DNA of 64,000 nucleotides from Halococcoides cellulosivorans. GTDB taxonomy: Archaea; Halobacteriota; Halobacteria; Halobacteriales; Haloarculaceae. Position numbers and translations under genes: made by a program. Under the pieces are notes generated by a model. That model was not told the DNA's origin and did not search any database. It saw only the letters and a program-made list of their open reading frames with translations. The DNA is taken from contig NZ_CP028858.1 in the NCBI RefSeq assembly GCF_003058365.1, positions 2,158,836 through 2,222,835 on the forward strand, read 5' to 3'. Shown piece by piece: positions 51,715 to 60,071 of this stretch; position 1 is the first letter of the stretch, and each line of letters opens with the position of its first letter.

Positions 51715-52041
51715 ATGGTTCTTGACACAGGGGTCAAGACCCACCCGTCGGTGGTGGCCAGTCTCGTGCGCACGATCCGACGCGCCCTCGCGCCCGACCC
51801 ACGATCGCGTCGGTCCACCGGAACAGTCCTCTCCCCGGCGTTCGTCCGCCGTCGCACACAGTTCGACTCCGTCAAGGCGTTCTGTGCAGCCTGTCCGTGT
51901 GACGGCGACACGGTCGGGGCCGTCCAGCGGCTCTCGGCGGACGAGCGCGACGCGTTCGTGGCGCGAACGACCGACTTCGAGACCTGGACGGCGATGAAAC
52001 AGAGCGGTGCGGTCACGGACCTCCTCGAACGGGCCGTCTGA
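51715..52041 (+). CDS. Conserved haloarchaeal protein, unknown
   Basis: 108 residues. LSPAFVRRRTQFDSVKAFCAACPCDGD and a C-terminal ARTTDFETWTAMKQSGAVTD match a short haloarchaeal family often seen without annotation. A longer in-frame start is at 51625. Its stop touches the stop of the convergent permease. It follows the HTH gene and could be its partner. Confidence 0.55.
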   Translation: MVLDTGVKTHPSVVASLVRTIRRALAPDPRSRRSTGTVLSPAFVRRRTQFDSVKAFCAACPCDGDTVGAVQRLSADERDAFVARTTDFETWTAMKQSGAVTDLLERAV

Positions 52042-53241
52042 TCAGCCGAGTCCCGGGAGCGCTGCGAGCGCGTGATAGAGCGCGAAGCTGATCGCGCCAC
52101 CGCCGACCATCGACGCGATCCACGCGCCGAGGGTGTAGCCGGTCTTCGTCGCGGAGACGCCGTCCGACCCGGAGGCCCGCCCCACGAGTCCAGCCCCGAC
52201 GATACTCGAAATCATCACCTTGTTGAACGAGATGGGATAGCCCAGCGCGATCGCGGCCTGCGCGACGAGAAAGGCCGGGATGAACGCAGCGATCGCACGC
52301 TTCGGCCCGAGTGACGCGTACTCCCGGGCGACGGCCTGTATCAGGCGTGGCGATCGCATCCAGCCCCCGAGCAGAATGCCGACTGCCCCGAGTCCGAGCA
52401 GATAGATCGAGGGCAATCCGAGCGATGAGGTGACGACGGACTCCAGGGGGCCCGTGGCGAGGCCGACCTGTGACCCGCCACTGGTGAACACGACGACGAG
52501 CGCGAGGCCGACCAGCATCCGGTCGATGCCGGTCGAGACGTCACGACGGAGTTGCCAGTAGGCCACGCCGGCCGTGAACAGCCCGATCGCGCCCCCGACG
52601 AGGAGGCCCCCGGCGGTGCCCGTCGAGAGACCGAGCGCTCGGGCGACGACGCCAGCGATCGACCCCGGCCCGCCGCCCGGACTCGGGAGGACGGCGAGCC
52701 GAATCGTCGCGAGCGCGGAGCCGACGCCACCGGCGAGCAGCGCGATACTCGGGGGATCCGCGACCCGGTCGTCCAACAGGAGCCAGGCGATCGCGTACGC
52801 GAGGACCCCCTCGACGATCGGGATCGCGAGCCAGAAGCCCAGGATCTTGGCGTACGTCGCGGCCGCGAAGCCGCCACCCAGCGCGATCCCCGCGCCGATC
52901 GCCGCACCGGTGACCGTGAACGCGGAGGGGATCGGATAGCCACGGGAGTTGCCGATGGTGATCAGCGTGGCCGCCGTGAGAAGCGTCGCGGTCGCGGCCA
53001 GCGGCGTGATCGTGACGCCGGTGACCAGTCCGTGGCCGATGGTCTCCGAGATGCGGCCCCCCTGGGCCACCGCCCCGAGCGCGGCGACGATCCCGACCAG
53101 GAGCGCCCCGCGAAGCGTCGATATCGCGTTCGCCCCGACGGCCGGCGCGATCGGTGCGGAATTGCTGTTCGCGCCGACGGTGAACGACATGAAAAGCGAT
53201 GCGACGAGCGCCACGGCGACGAGACCAGCGAGTGATGACAT
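52042..53241 (-). CDS. PiT-type inorganic phosphate permease
   Basis: 399 residues, paralogous to the permease at 49130. The two PiT signatures are VGANSNSAPIAPAVGANAISTL and GYPISFNKVMISSIVGAGLVG. The ATG at 53241 gives a start aligned to its paralogue. The duplication may give permeases of different affinity. Confidence 0.9.
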   Translation of the reverse strand: MSSLAGLVAVALVASLFMSFTVGANSNSAPIAPAVGANAISTLRGALLVGIVAALGAVAQGGRISETIGHGLVTGVTITPLAATATLLTAATLITIGNSRGYPIPSAFTVTGAAIGAGIALGGGFAAATYAKILGFWLAIPIVEGVLAYAIAWLLLDDRVADPPSIALLAGGVGSALATIRLAVLPSPGGGPGSIAGVVARALGLSTGTAGGLLVGGAIGLFTAGVAYWQLRRDVSTGIDRMLVGLALVVVFTSGGSQVGLATGPLESVVTSSLGLPSIYLLGLGAVGILLGGWMRSPRLIQAVAREYASLGPKRAIAAFIPAFLVAQAAIALGYPISFNKVMISSIVGAGLVGRASGSDGVSATKTGYTLGAWIASMVGGGAISFALYHALAALPGLG

Positions 53242-53623
53242 TGGAATCAGTCGGTGGGACCCGGCGGAACCGTCTCGACAGGCCCCATTCCCGATCTGAT
53301 GCCTTTCACTCTGTCGGTCGCGCTCGTCTCGCTCCCCCGGATCGGCAGCCAGTCGGGACGAGCGCAGGTGCGCGCCGGGCCACAACCGTACTCACGTCAC
53401 GGTCCGCGGGACACCGGGCCCGACGACCGACCGCGTCAGGTCGGTCTCACTCCCCGAACGCCGCCAGGCCGAGTTCGCGCGTCCCCGCGAGGTACCGCTC
53501 GATCCGGTCGGCATATAGTACATCAGGAGTCTCGGAGCGGATTATGATAGTAATAGTCAGCCACTCTGAAGCACTTCATTCCAATAATTATATCAAACGA
53601 CCTCGACCATATTCCGGTAACGA
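53242..53623. other. Gene-free stretch with a polB 3'-end copy
   Basis: 382 bases. The first 200 are GC-rich and show no gene. The direct repeat at 53445-53510 marks the left edge of an AT-rich insertion. Confidence 0.6.
53445..53510. repeat. Left direct repeat: copy of the polB 3' end
   Basis: 66 bases that match 55913-55978 at 64 positions (differences at 53451 and near 53492). It corresponds to the last 21 codons and stop of polB plus two bases, so it is a detached gene end. Confidence 0.88.
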
Positions 53624-54298
53624 ATGGCAAGCCGAGACCCGGACGAGCTGCGTGAAGAGTTAGAATCTGTCGAATTTGCCACCAATGAGCAGACACTAGC
53701 TGAACTGCGGTCCGAAGCGCGCGAAACGGTCAATGCCCAAATCAACACTCTCGACGACATCGACACCAAGGCAAGCAAAATACTCCGTCTCAATATCGTT
53801 CTGATCGGTATATTGGTATCTGGGCTATCAATCATAGCTCAATTTGGGAATGGTCCAAATTTCCCAGAAATTTCCAACTTCTTGAATGGCTACGTCACTC
53901 TCGGAACTGTATCAATCGTCCTCTCGACTGCATTTGCAGCCATGACATATACTGCTTCAGAGCAAGACATCGGACTGAGCCACGAAAATCTGAGTGCACT
54001 TCTTCAAGCCGATCTTGACCGTTCTGAAGCCGAAACTCTAATGTTGAAAAACTATATTGTACGTATAAACTTCAACAGAAGCACCAATGTACGCAATATT
54101 CCACTCATCCAACTCACGATTCTATTTGCAGTCATTGCTGTCGTGAGTTTCGTTCTTGGAGTACACGAAGCTCTGGTCGGGCCTGTCCCTGGGCTATATG
54201 TCTTTGGTACATTACTTGTCATTCTTACCGTTGTGGCTGTTTCCGGCGTCGTCAAGCAGATCTATCGAGCCATTCGTGATTACATCGAGTGGCGGTAG
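53624..54298 (+). CDS. Four-TM membrane protein, SLATT/Pycsar-effector-like
   Basis: 224 residues. The N-terminal 45 residues are a charged coiled coil; then LDDIDTKASKILRLNIVLIG and GILVSGLSIIAQFG form the helix entry seen in SLATT or PycTM-type effectors (conserved D-x-K-A-x-x-I). Four helices follow (for example TLGTVSIVLSTAFAAMTYTA and LYVFGTLLVILTVVAVSGVV), with a cytoplasmic loop between pairs. Such effectors are part of nucleotide-triggered defence systems, but no cyclase or other partner is next to it. AT-rich. Function is inferred and uncertain. Confidence 0.55.
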   Translation: MASRDPDELREELESVEFATNEQTLAELRSEARETVNAQINTLDDIDTKASKILRLNIVLIGILVSGLSIIAQFGNGPNFPEISNFLNGYVTLGTVSIVLSTAFAAMTYTASEQDIGLSHENLSALLQADLDRSEAETLMLKNYIVRINFNRSTNVRNIPLIQLTILFAVIAVVSFVLGVHEALVGPVPGLYVFGTLLVILTVVAVSGVVKQIYRAIRDYIEWR

Positions 54299-54335
54299 CC
54301 GAATCCTTAACCGTCTCTCAGTACAATGCGAACGT

Positions 54336-54509
54336 ATGACCGACGACGCAAGTGAGGACAGTGAAAGAAAACAGGCTCACCAAAGCAAACTGGAAGGTGG
54401 CGAGATTGTCACTGACAGCGACCTCGAAAAAGCTCAAAAGAGTGTCCTGAATGGTGGCGAACGGGTTTCGAAAGGCGGACAGCGGGGCCGTGACACAGAC
54501 GACGAGTAG
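54336..54509 (+). CDS. 57-residue charged protein
   Basis: A very hydrophilic protein with two similar segments (SKLEGGEIVTDSDLEKAQKS and KSVLNGGERVSKGGQR). It follows the membrane gene by 37 bases. I do not recognise it. Confidence 0.4.
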   Translation: MTDDASEDSERKQAHQSKLEGGEIVTDSDLEKAQKSVLNGGERVSKGGQRGRDTDDE

Positions 54510-54594
54510 TATTCGTCACTATAGGTGGTTGCCGTCATCGTTCGGTCGTGTTCAGATGATTGTGTGACATAGCCGAGTCTCCTCTGAAAGCCCC

Positions 54595-54812
54595 TCGCCC
54601 TTTCGATCCACCAGGACATTAATGCCCATAGACTGGCGATACGACCGAGTTCCTGGCGGCCTGCGAAAATCGAAGATTTTCGGGCGACCAGAATACGAAG
54701 TTTTCTGGTAAACTGAAAGGGCGAGGCCGCCTCGCGTGCATCTCAGCCGGCACTATCCGAGCGCCAGCGAGGATATCCGGCTGAGTGTGCGCGAGCGTGC
54801 CGAGGGCTTTCA
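54595..54812. repeat. Dispersed palindromic repeat, copy B
   Basis: Read on the minus strand it has the landmarks of copy A at 19259-19430 (gaaagccctcgg, gatatcctcg, ctcggata, cctcgccctttcagt). It also contains two strong hairpins: 8-bp stem at 54664-54671/54675-54682 and 7-bp stem at 54687-54693/54703-54709. Confidence 0.5.
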
Positions 54813-54862
54813 ATCTTCTTTCCTGGATCGACGGAGAGGATCTGAAACAGACATTTTGGGCT

Positions 54863-55786
54863 TGTTTAGACGCCTAATTTCACGGTCCTGAGTGGCTCAC
54901 ACTCACTTCGATGTTTCTGACAGCGCATTTCAGGACGAGTTCGCGGAACTGACCGAACCAGGTTCGGGCGCGAACGATCTCGCCGTATTTGCGCCGGAGC
55001 GCGAAAAATGTCGACTCGACGTTCGAGCGTTGATGGTAGATCGTGTCATCTTGCAAGATATTGTTCGCGACGCCGTACCAGCCGAATTCGCGGTGACGAA
55101 TCACTGGTTTAACGCCTTCTGCACGCAGTCGTTGGCGAAGGAGCCACCAGTCGTACCCTTTGTCGGCGGTAAGAATGCTCAGTTTGTCGAGGTTCCGCTT
55201 CACCATTTGCCAGCCGATCTTGGAGTCGTGCGGTTGTTTCATCGAGCAATGTATGTCGAGAATCGCATTTGTATCGCAGTCGATCAACGTGGTCACTTTC
55301 ACCGCCTGGAACGTGTAGTTCGTCCGTTTTGCATAGTGTTGGCTGGCAGCGATCCGATCCATGCCGGTTGCGTCGATCGCCTGAACGTCGCCGATGTCGT
55401 GCAGTTCCGCCGATAACCGCAAAAGGACGCGCCAGATTCGCATTTCGAGGTCTTGCTTGCGCGTACAAACGGTGGTAAAATCGGGAAGTTCAGTTACCGC
55501 TAGGTCGAGCTTCGAAACGATTCCAGGCATCTCGTGGAGTACGTCCAGCAGCCGCCGGTACGGGTGGTCGAGATATTCTCTGAGACCGTGAATTACCACG
55601 ATTACCCAGTCTGCGTACCCTCCGTCACCGGCCTGGTACGCTGGATCTGGCTCACCGACGACGGCTTTTTGAGCGAGCGAAACGATGCGACCAGTGAAGC
55701 GGGCGAGTTTCGTAGGCACAAACTCCGTTTCCCGCTTCACTTCCTAGTATCTTCGACAATTAGACGCTCTTACTAGCGTCTAAACA
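54863..55786. mobile_element. IS5-type insertion sequence
   Basis: The ends show inverted repeats: tgtttagacgc at 54863-54873 and its complement at 55776-55786. One transposase gene lies inside. The true ends may extend outward by another 10-20 imperfectly matching bases. No certain target duplication is seen. Confidence 0.65.
54880..55740 (-). CDS. IS5-family transposase
   Basis: 286 residues with the DDE catalytic set: Asp in AIDATGMDRIA, Asp in ILTADKGYDWWLL and Glu in NVESTFFALRRKYGEIVRAR. The protein starts MKRETEFVPTKLARFTGRIV and matches haloarchaeal IS5-type transposases in length and pattern. The frame is complete, so it may be active. Upstream, a hairpin (ttagacgc/gcgtctaa, 55760-55784) lies between gene and IS end. 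Confidence 0.92.
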   Translation of the reverse strand: MKRETEFVPTKLARFTGRIVSLAQKAVVGEPDPAYQAGDGGYADWVIVVIHGLREYLDHPYRRLLDVLHEMPGIVSKLDLAVTELPDFTTVCTRKQDLEMRIWRVLLRLSAELHDIGDVQAIDATGMDRIAASQHYAKRTNYTFQAVKVTTLIDCDTNAILDIHCSMKQPHDSKIGWQMVKRNLDKLSILTADKGYDWWLLRQRLRAEGVKPVIRHREFGWYGVANNILQDDTIYHQRSNVESTFFALRRKYGEIVRARTWFGQFRELVLKCAVRNIEVSVSHSGP

Positions 55787-55912
55787 CGGCCGACATTTTC
55801 AGAGGCTAAACAAGACCCACAACACCAGCTCTTGAAACAGTTCTATTTTCATTCAATGTGCCCCACATATTACTAAACCTAACCTCCATTTGGTGTGTTT
55901 CGGTTTCCTGAC

Positions 55913-55978
55913 TCTCACCCCCCGAACGCCGCCAGGCCGAGTTCGCGCGTCCCCGCGAGATACCGCTCGATCCGGTCG
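55913..55978. repeat. Right direct repeat: intact polB 3' end
   Basis: Matches 53445-53510 with two differences. It contains the polB stop codon and last codons. Confidence 0.88.
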
Positions 55979-58017
55979 CGATCCCACCCCACCGGCGCGA
56001 CGACCTCCTCGCAGGCACGAAGTACGCGATCCGCGTAAAACGCCGGGTCGAACGCGCCGTCCTCGAAGGGTAAGCGGACGCGCTCTGGACCCTGGCGTGT
56101 GTCGTCGCTGACGACGTACCGCACGTCCCGGCCCGCACCGACCGCGAGGCCCGCTCGCTTGGCACGCGCGAGCGCGTCGGCGGTGCGCGTATGCCGATCG
56201 TACGCCCCGGGATCGCGGGTGGCGCGCGTTCGGATGACGAGATCCTCGGCATCGACCGCGCCGCGCTCCAGGCGGTCGATCGCACGCTGGGCGCGCTCAC
56301 AGACGGGTTCGGGATCGCGCTCCCGATCGAAGGTTTCGATGAGCGCCTTTTGCGTCTCGGCCACGTACTCGCAGGTCGAACGCCGGCGGGCGGCGATTCC
56401 GCGGCGCTTGTACTCCTCGCGATCGGCGACCCGGCCGAAATACCGCGTGAGCGCGCCCGCCCGGGAGTCCTTGCGCGGGACGAACGCGACCCAGTCGAAT
56501 CGGTCTTCGAGTTCGAGGTCGATCCCGACCGTCTCCGAGATCGACGCCGCCACGTCCGCGATCGGGTCGGGATCCTCGCCCGCGGTGACCCAGAGGCTGT
56601 CGACGATGCCGTGGACGACCCGCCAGCCCGCCGCTTCGAGGCGGTCTTTCGCGTCCAGCAGGATCTCCCGCGCGAACGCGTTGATCGCCTCGTGGGCCTC
56701 GATCCGGCCGAACTTCGCGTTGCGATACCCCTGATAGCCGAACGACGAGACGAGAATCCACTTCAGGGCGTCGGCCTGGGCCGCGAGGCGGTCGCGTTCG
56801 GCGTCGCTGATTCCGTCCGCAGCCATCCGGGCTTTCATCGCCGCGCGATCCTCGATCAGCGGCGCGAGCACGTCGGCCATGAAGCCCCGATCGTCGCAGA
56901 TCGAGTACTCCAGCCCGGGCACGCGATCGTTCGCACAGCAGTCACAGCCGACGGTCTCGGGGCTGACGTTGTACTCGACCATGATCGAGGGGTACAGCGA
57001 GGCGAAATCCACCTCGATGACGTCCTCGTGGACGCCGACCGACGGCGCGAACGTGAAGCCGCCGCGATCGGCGTCGTACAGCGTCGGCACCGTCGTAAAC
57101 GCCTCGGGCTCCCACTTGTTCCAGGGGACGAGCACGTCACGCGCGCGGGCCTCGCGGATCTCGATCGAGGTGAGGATCGTCCCGATCGACCCGCGCGCGG
57201 TCGCCTGGAGTGGGCGACGCGAGCGCTCGGCGAGGTCGCGCAGGCCCGGGAGGCCGCCATCGTCGTGCAGAAATGAGCCCTCGCGATCGACGATCACGCG
57301 CCCGGGGACAGAATATCGCGCCGGCGAGTGGAGCACCCGGCCGTAGCTCTCGACGGTGTTCGCACCGGCGCGCTGGTCGAGGCCCGGGCGTCGCCCGAGC
57401 GGGCAGTCGATCCCGTGGCGATCGGCCGCCGCGGCGACCAGCGGGACGATCTCGCCCGTCGAGCAGACCAGCACGTCGGGATCGTCGCGGTCCAGCCGGT
57501 CGGCGAGCGTGGCGAGCGTCCGCGCCTCGCCGCCGTCGATCGGGTCGCCGTCGATGAGGAGCCCGGACAGATCGTCGTCGGCGCGAGCGGCCGCCGGAAG
57601 GTCCAACGCGAGCGTGCGCAGGTCGCGATCGGGCACCGGCGACCGGCCGGTGTCGAGACAGTAGCGGGCCCCGGGATCGAGGTCGACGTCGTACAGGCGC
57701 AGGGTGCCCGGCCCGAACGACCCCGCCTCGTGGTGCGTGCGGATCTCGCGGGCGAGCGTCCGGATCTCCCCGACGCGCTCGACGGCGACCCGCAAGACTG
57801 GCTCGCGCTCGTCGGCGTGCAGGTCGGGAAAGCGGTGGACGGTCGCCATGTCCCCGACTTTGGGGTCGTCGGCCAGCGCGGCCCGGACGTGCGTGCGCGC
57901 TTTCGAGGGCCCGCCGACGAACAGCGCCGGCGTGTAGGCGTGCCGCTCGGGCCGGGCGCTCGCGGCGGTGGTTGCCCAGACGATCGCGTCGCCGTCCTCG
58001 AACTGAACGGTGAGCAT
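55915..58017 (-). CDS. polB2: Second family B DNA polymerase (PolB2-type)
   Basis: 700 residues. Motif A is intact (VDFASLYPSIMVEYN), motif B is present in changed form (KWILVSSFGYQGYRNAKFG), but motif C is HGIVDSLWV, with the first Asp of DTD replaced by Ile. The exonuclease region lacks the DIE motif (LRTLALDLP instead). It is shorter than replicative PolB1 (about 900-plus). Archaeal PolB2 proteins are thought to be damage-response or non-processive enzymes, or inactive. It forms an operon with two upstream genes. Its last codons are duplicated at 53445. Confidence 0.9.
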   Translation of the reverse strand: MLTVQFEDGDAIVWATTAASARPERHAYTPALFVGGPSKARTHVRAALADDPKVGDMATVHRFPDLHADEREPVLRVAVERVGEIRTLAREIRTHHEAGSFGPGTLRLYDVDLDPGARYCLDTGRSPVPDRDLRTLALDLPAAARADDDLSGLLIDGDPIDGGEARTLATLADRLDRDDPDVLVCSTGEIVPLVAAAADRHGIDCPLGRRPGLDQRAGANTVESYGRVLHSPARYSVPGRVIVDREGSFLHDDGGLPGLRDLAERSRRPLQATARGSIGTILTSIEIREARARDVLVPWNKWEPEAFTTVPTLYDADRGGFTFAPSVGVHEDVIEVDFASLYPSIMVEYNVSPETVGCDCCANDRVPGLEYSICDDRGFMADVLAPLIEDRAAMKARMAADGISDAERDRLAAQADALKWILVSSFGYQGYRNAKFGRIEAHEAINAFAREILLDAKDRLEAAGWRVVHGIVDSLWVTAGEDPDPIADVAASISETVGIDLELEDRFDWVAFVPRKDSRAGALTRYFGRVADREEYKRRGIAARRRSTCEYVAETQKALIETFDRERDPEPVCERAQRAIDRLERGAVDAEDLVIRTRATRDPGAYDRHTRTADALARAKRAGLAVGAGRDVRYVVSDDTRQGPERVRLPFEDGAFDPAFYADRVLRACEEVVAPVGWDRDRIERYLAGTRELGLAAFGG

Positions 58018-58019
58018 GG

Positions 58020-58328
58020 TCAGTCGTCCAGGCGTCGCTCCAGCCGATCGACCCGGGCAGAGAGTGCCTCGATCTCGCCTTCGAGCGCCTCGATCCGCTC
58101 GTCGCGTTCGCTGCGGGCATGTTCGTGGGCGAGCGCGATCGAGAGCAGGAGTGCGATGTCGGGATCCGTCGCGTTGCAGTAGCCCGCGGCGTCGGCGAAC
58201 TGCCGGGCGTGCTCGAACAGGCGATCGAACGCGGGCCGATAGGGCCGCCGGAGCGCCCGGCGAAACGGCTGGAAGGCCTGCTCGCGCGAATCGAGCGTAT
58301 CCCGATAGGTGGGTGTCGTCCGCCCCAT
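58020..58328 (-). CDS. Small coiled-coil protein of the PolB2 operon
   Basis: 102 residues. The N-terminal half is basic (FRRALRRPYRPAFDRLFEH) and the C-terminal half is a long helix with a leucine-heptad pattern (IEALEGEIEALSARVDRLER), so it probably makes a coiled coil. Two-base gaps to both neighbours show one operon. Function is unknown, likely linked to PolB2. Confidence 0.7.
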   Translation of the reverse strand: MGRTTPTYRDTLDSREQAFQPFRRALRRPYRPAFDRLFEHARQFADAAGYCNATDPDIALLLSIALAHEHARSERDERIEALEGEIEALSARVDRLERRLDD

Positions 58329-58330
58329 CG

Positions 58331-58975
58331 TCACCCCTCCACCCGGGGGACGCGCTCGTGGACGGCCGCGCGAGCGTGCGCGTCGACCGGGCCGAACAGA
58401 TCGAGCCAGTAGGCGATCGTCGTCTGCCAGTAGCCCGGGCCGCGATAGGCCGGCGTCTCGACGTCGGGCCCGACGTAGCGGTGGCCCTCGCTCGTCGCCT
58501 CGCAGGTGATCACCCGGTCGGCGGCCGACCGAACGCGATCGGCGAGCGCGCCCGCCGTCGAGGCGAGCACGGGAATCGATCGGGCCTCCGCGAGACCGGC
58601 GAGCGCTTCGAGCGACGACCGGAGCAAGGGCTCCCGGTCGTACTCGGGCACGTCCGGATCGGCGTACAGCGCACCGACGTTGGCGGCGACGACCAGGCCC
58701 GTCCGCGGGCCCGCCTGCTGGAGGGTCCGCCGGACGAGCGAGTGGTGCTGGTAGGCCGTAAAGGCGCGGGCGACCCGCACGGAGCGCAGGCGGCGGTCGT
58801 GATCGACCAGATCGTAGAACACCCGCGTCGAGGCGGCGTTCCGGGCGTCGATCCAGAACGTTCGGCCGTCGCGGGCGGCGTGCGCCGACAGCGCCAGGCG
58901 GTGCAGCGACGGCGACCGCGCGTCGGGCGTCTCGAGCACGGTCAGGCCGGGGTCGAGATCGGGCAGGAGATCCAT
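58331..58975 (-). CDS. RecA/RadA-like protein without Walker A
   Basis: 214 residues. The stretch RTFWIDARNAASTRVFYDLV followed by VRVARAFTAYQHHSLVRRTL resembles the RadA/RadB core after the Walker site (VARAY-x-x-x-HQ-x-x-L), and the later IPVLASTAGALADRVRSAADRVITCE fits the C-terminal half. No GxxxxGK[ST] is present, so it should not hydrolyse ATP. Together with PolB2 and the coiled-coil gene it recalls RecA-like partners of bacterial mutasome polymerases. Confidence 0.65.
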   Translation of the reverse strand: MDLLPDLDPGLTVLETPDARSPSLHRLALSAHAARDGRTFWIDARNAASTRVFYDLVDHDRRLRSVRVARAFTAYQHHSLVRRTLQQAGPRTGLVVAANVGALYADPDVPEYDREPLLRSSLEALAGLAEARSIPVLASTAGALADRVRSAADRVITCEATSEGHRYVGPDVETPAYRGPGYWQTTIAYWLDLFGPVDAHARAAVHERVPRVEG

Positions 58976-59112
58976 AGCGGATCGAGGCGGGCCGCCCGGA
59001 AAACCGCGACCGGGGCGGTGCCGGGCGTTCCGGATCGGCGTGGGCGGGCGAGATTGGAGGCGTACGGGGCGCTCGTCGCCGGACCGGGATTTCCGAATCG
59101 GTTTCCGAAACG

Positions 59113-59532
59113 CTACGCGCTCCCCTCGCGGAACCGCTCGATCGGGACGCGATCGATCCCGTCGTAGTCGTCGTCGCCACCGACCAGGAGCGTTCCCTCG
59201 ACGTGTTCGGCGGTCGCCAGCGCGAACGCGTCGCCGAGCGCGGGGTTGGCCGCGAGGACGTACTCCGCGGCCGCCCGCCACACCTCCTCGACGGCGACCG
59301 TCTCGATGCCGAGCGTGGTGAGCCAGTCGAGATACTCGTCGCTCGTCGCACGGTCGTACTTCCGGGCGATCGTGTACCGAATTTCGGTGCGGGTCACTGG
59401 GCTGGCGTAGCCGGTCGTCTCCCCGAGTGCGACGGCGTCGAGGTACGTCTCGACGACGTCACTCCCGGGTTCGTCGTCCGCGTGCGCGATCAGCGGTTCG
59501 GCGTCGAAGACGACGCGATCGGGGACCGTCAT
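59113..59532 (-). CDS. PIN-domain (VapC-like) toxin
   Basis: 139-residue PIN domain with acidic residues in VVFDAEPLIAHADDE, PVTRTEIRYTIARKY, ALGDAFALATAEH and GGDDDYDGID. The ATG overlaps the antitoxin stop (TAATG). Such proteins are RNases that cut tRNA or rRNA. It is a complete pair with the next gene. Confidence 0.88.
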   Translation of the reverse strand: MTVPDRVVFDAEPLIAHADDEPGSDVVETYLDAVALGETTGYASPVTRTEIRYTIARKYDRATSDEYLDWLTTLGIETVAVEEVWRAAAEYVLAANPALGDAFALATAEHVEGTLLVGGDDDYDGIDRVPIERFREGSA

Positions 59533-59822
59533 TAGTCGTCAGGTTCCCGCCGATCGCGCTCGTTGCGGTCCTGCTCACGCTTCTCGCGCAGAATTTCGGT
59601 CGCGGGCCGGTCGCTGTCGCTGTCGTGCCGGGCGGCGAACCCTCGCATCTCGCTGGGCGATCGGATGGCCTCGACGACGACGCCGTCCTCGCGCTCCCGG
59701 AAGCGCACGGTGCCCGGGGCCTCGATCCCGAGTTTCTCCCGGAACCGCTTCGGGATGGTCGCCTGGCCGTGTTTGGTCACCGCGACGACCTCCGTCTCAG
59801 ACTCGTTCTCTGACTGGCTCAT
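59532..59822 (-). CDS. AbrB/VapB-like antitoxin
   Basis: 96 residues. TEVVAVTKHGQATIPKRFREKLGIEAPGTVRFRERED is a swapped-hairpin AbrB/SpoVT DNA-binding domain, and the acidic/basic C-terminus (TEILREKREQDRNERDRRE) should bind the toxin. It probably represses its own operon. Confidence 0.88.
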   Translation of the reverse strand: MSQSENESETEVVAVTKHGQATIPKRFREKLGIEAPGTVRFREREDGVVVEAIRSPSEMRGFAARHDSDSDRPATEILREKREQDRNERDRREPDD

Positions 59823-60071
59823 TGTTCAGAGATAGCTGTCGTTCATAGGTAAGTGTTTCTCTGATTCGTGTGGCGGACGGACCAGCACCGAGGAACCCGA
59901 GACGGCGCTCGCGATGGCGACCTCGCGGTGCGAACGACCGACTTGGACGCGAAGCGCCCCGATACCCGGCGAGGACCGACGTGCGCACGAGGGTGGTGAG
60001 ATCCGGCCTCATCGAGTGCGCGGAGCCGTGAGACGTTTGCAGACCGCGGTCGTACACTGTCTGAAATCGAC
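59823..60071. other. Gene-free region between divergent genes
   Basis: 249 bases without a credible gene. It should hold the promoter of the VapBC-like pair near 59840-59860 and that of the SDR gene. Confidence 0.5.

Larger units (their letters stand above)
53511..55912. mobile_element. AT-rich integrated element between polB-end repeats
   Basis: About 2.4 kb bounded by the 66-bp direct repeats, much lower in GC than both flanks. It holds a four-TM protein, a 57-residue protein, repeat copy B and an IS5-type insertion sequence. No integrase gene is seen, so it is a remnant or depends on one elsewhere. The layout is that of an integrative element that used the polB 3' end as attachment site and left polB intact. 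Confidence 0.7.
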
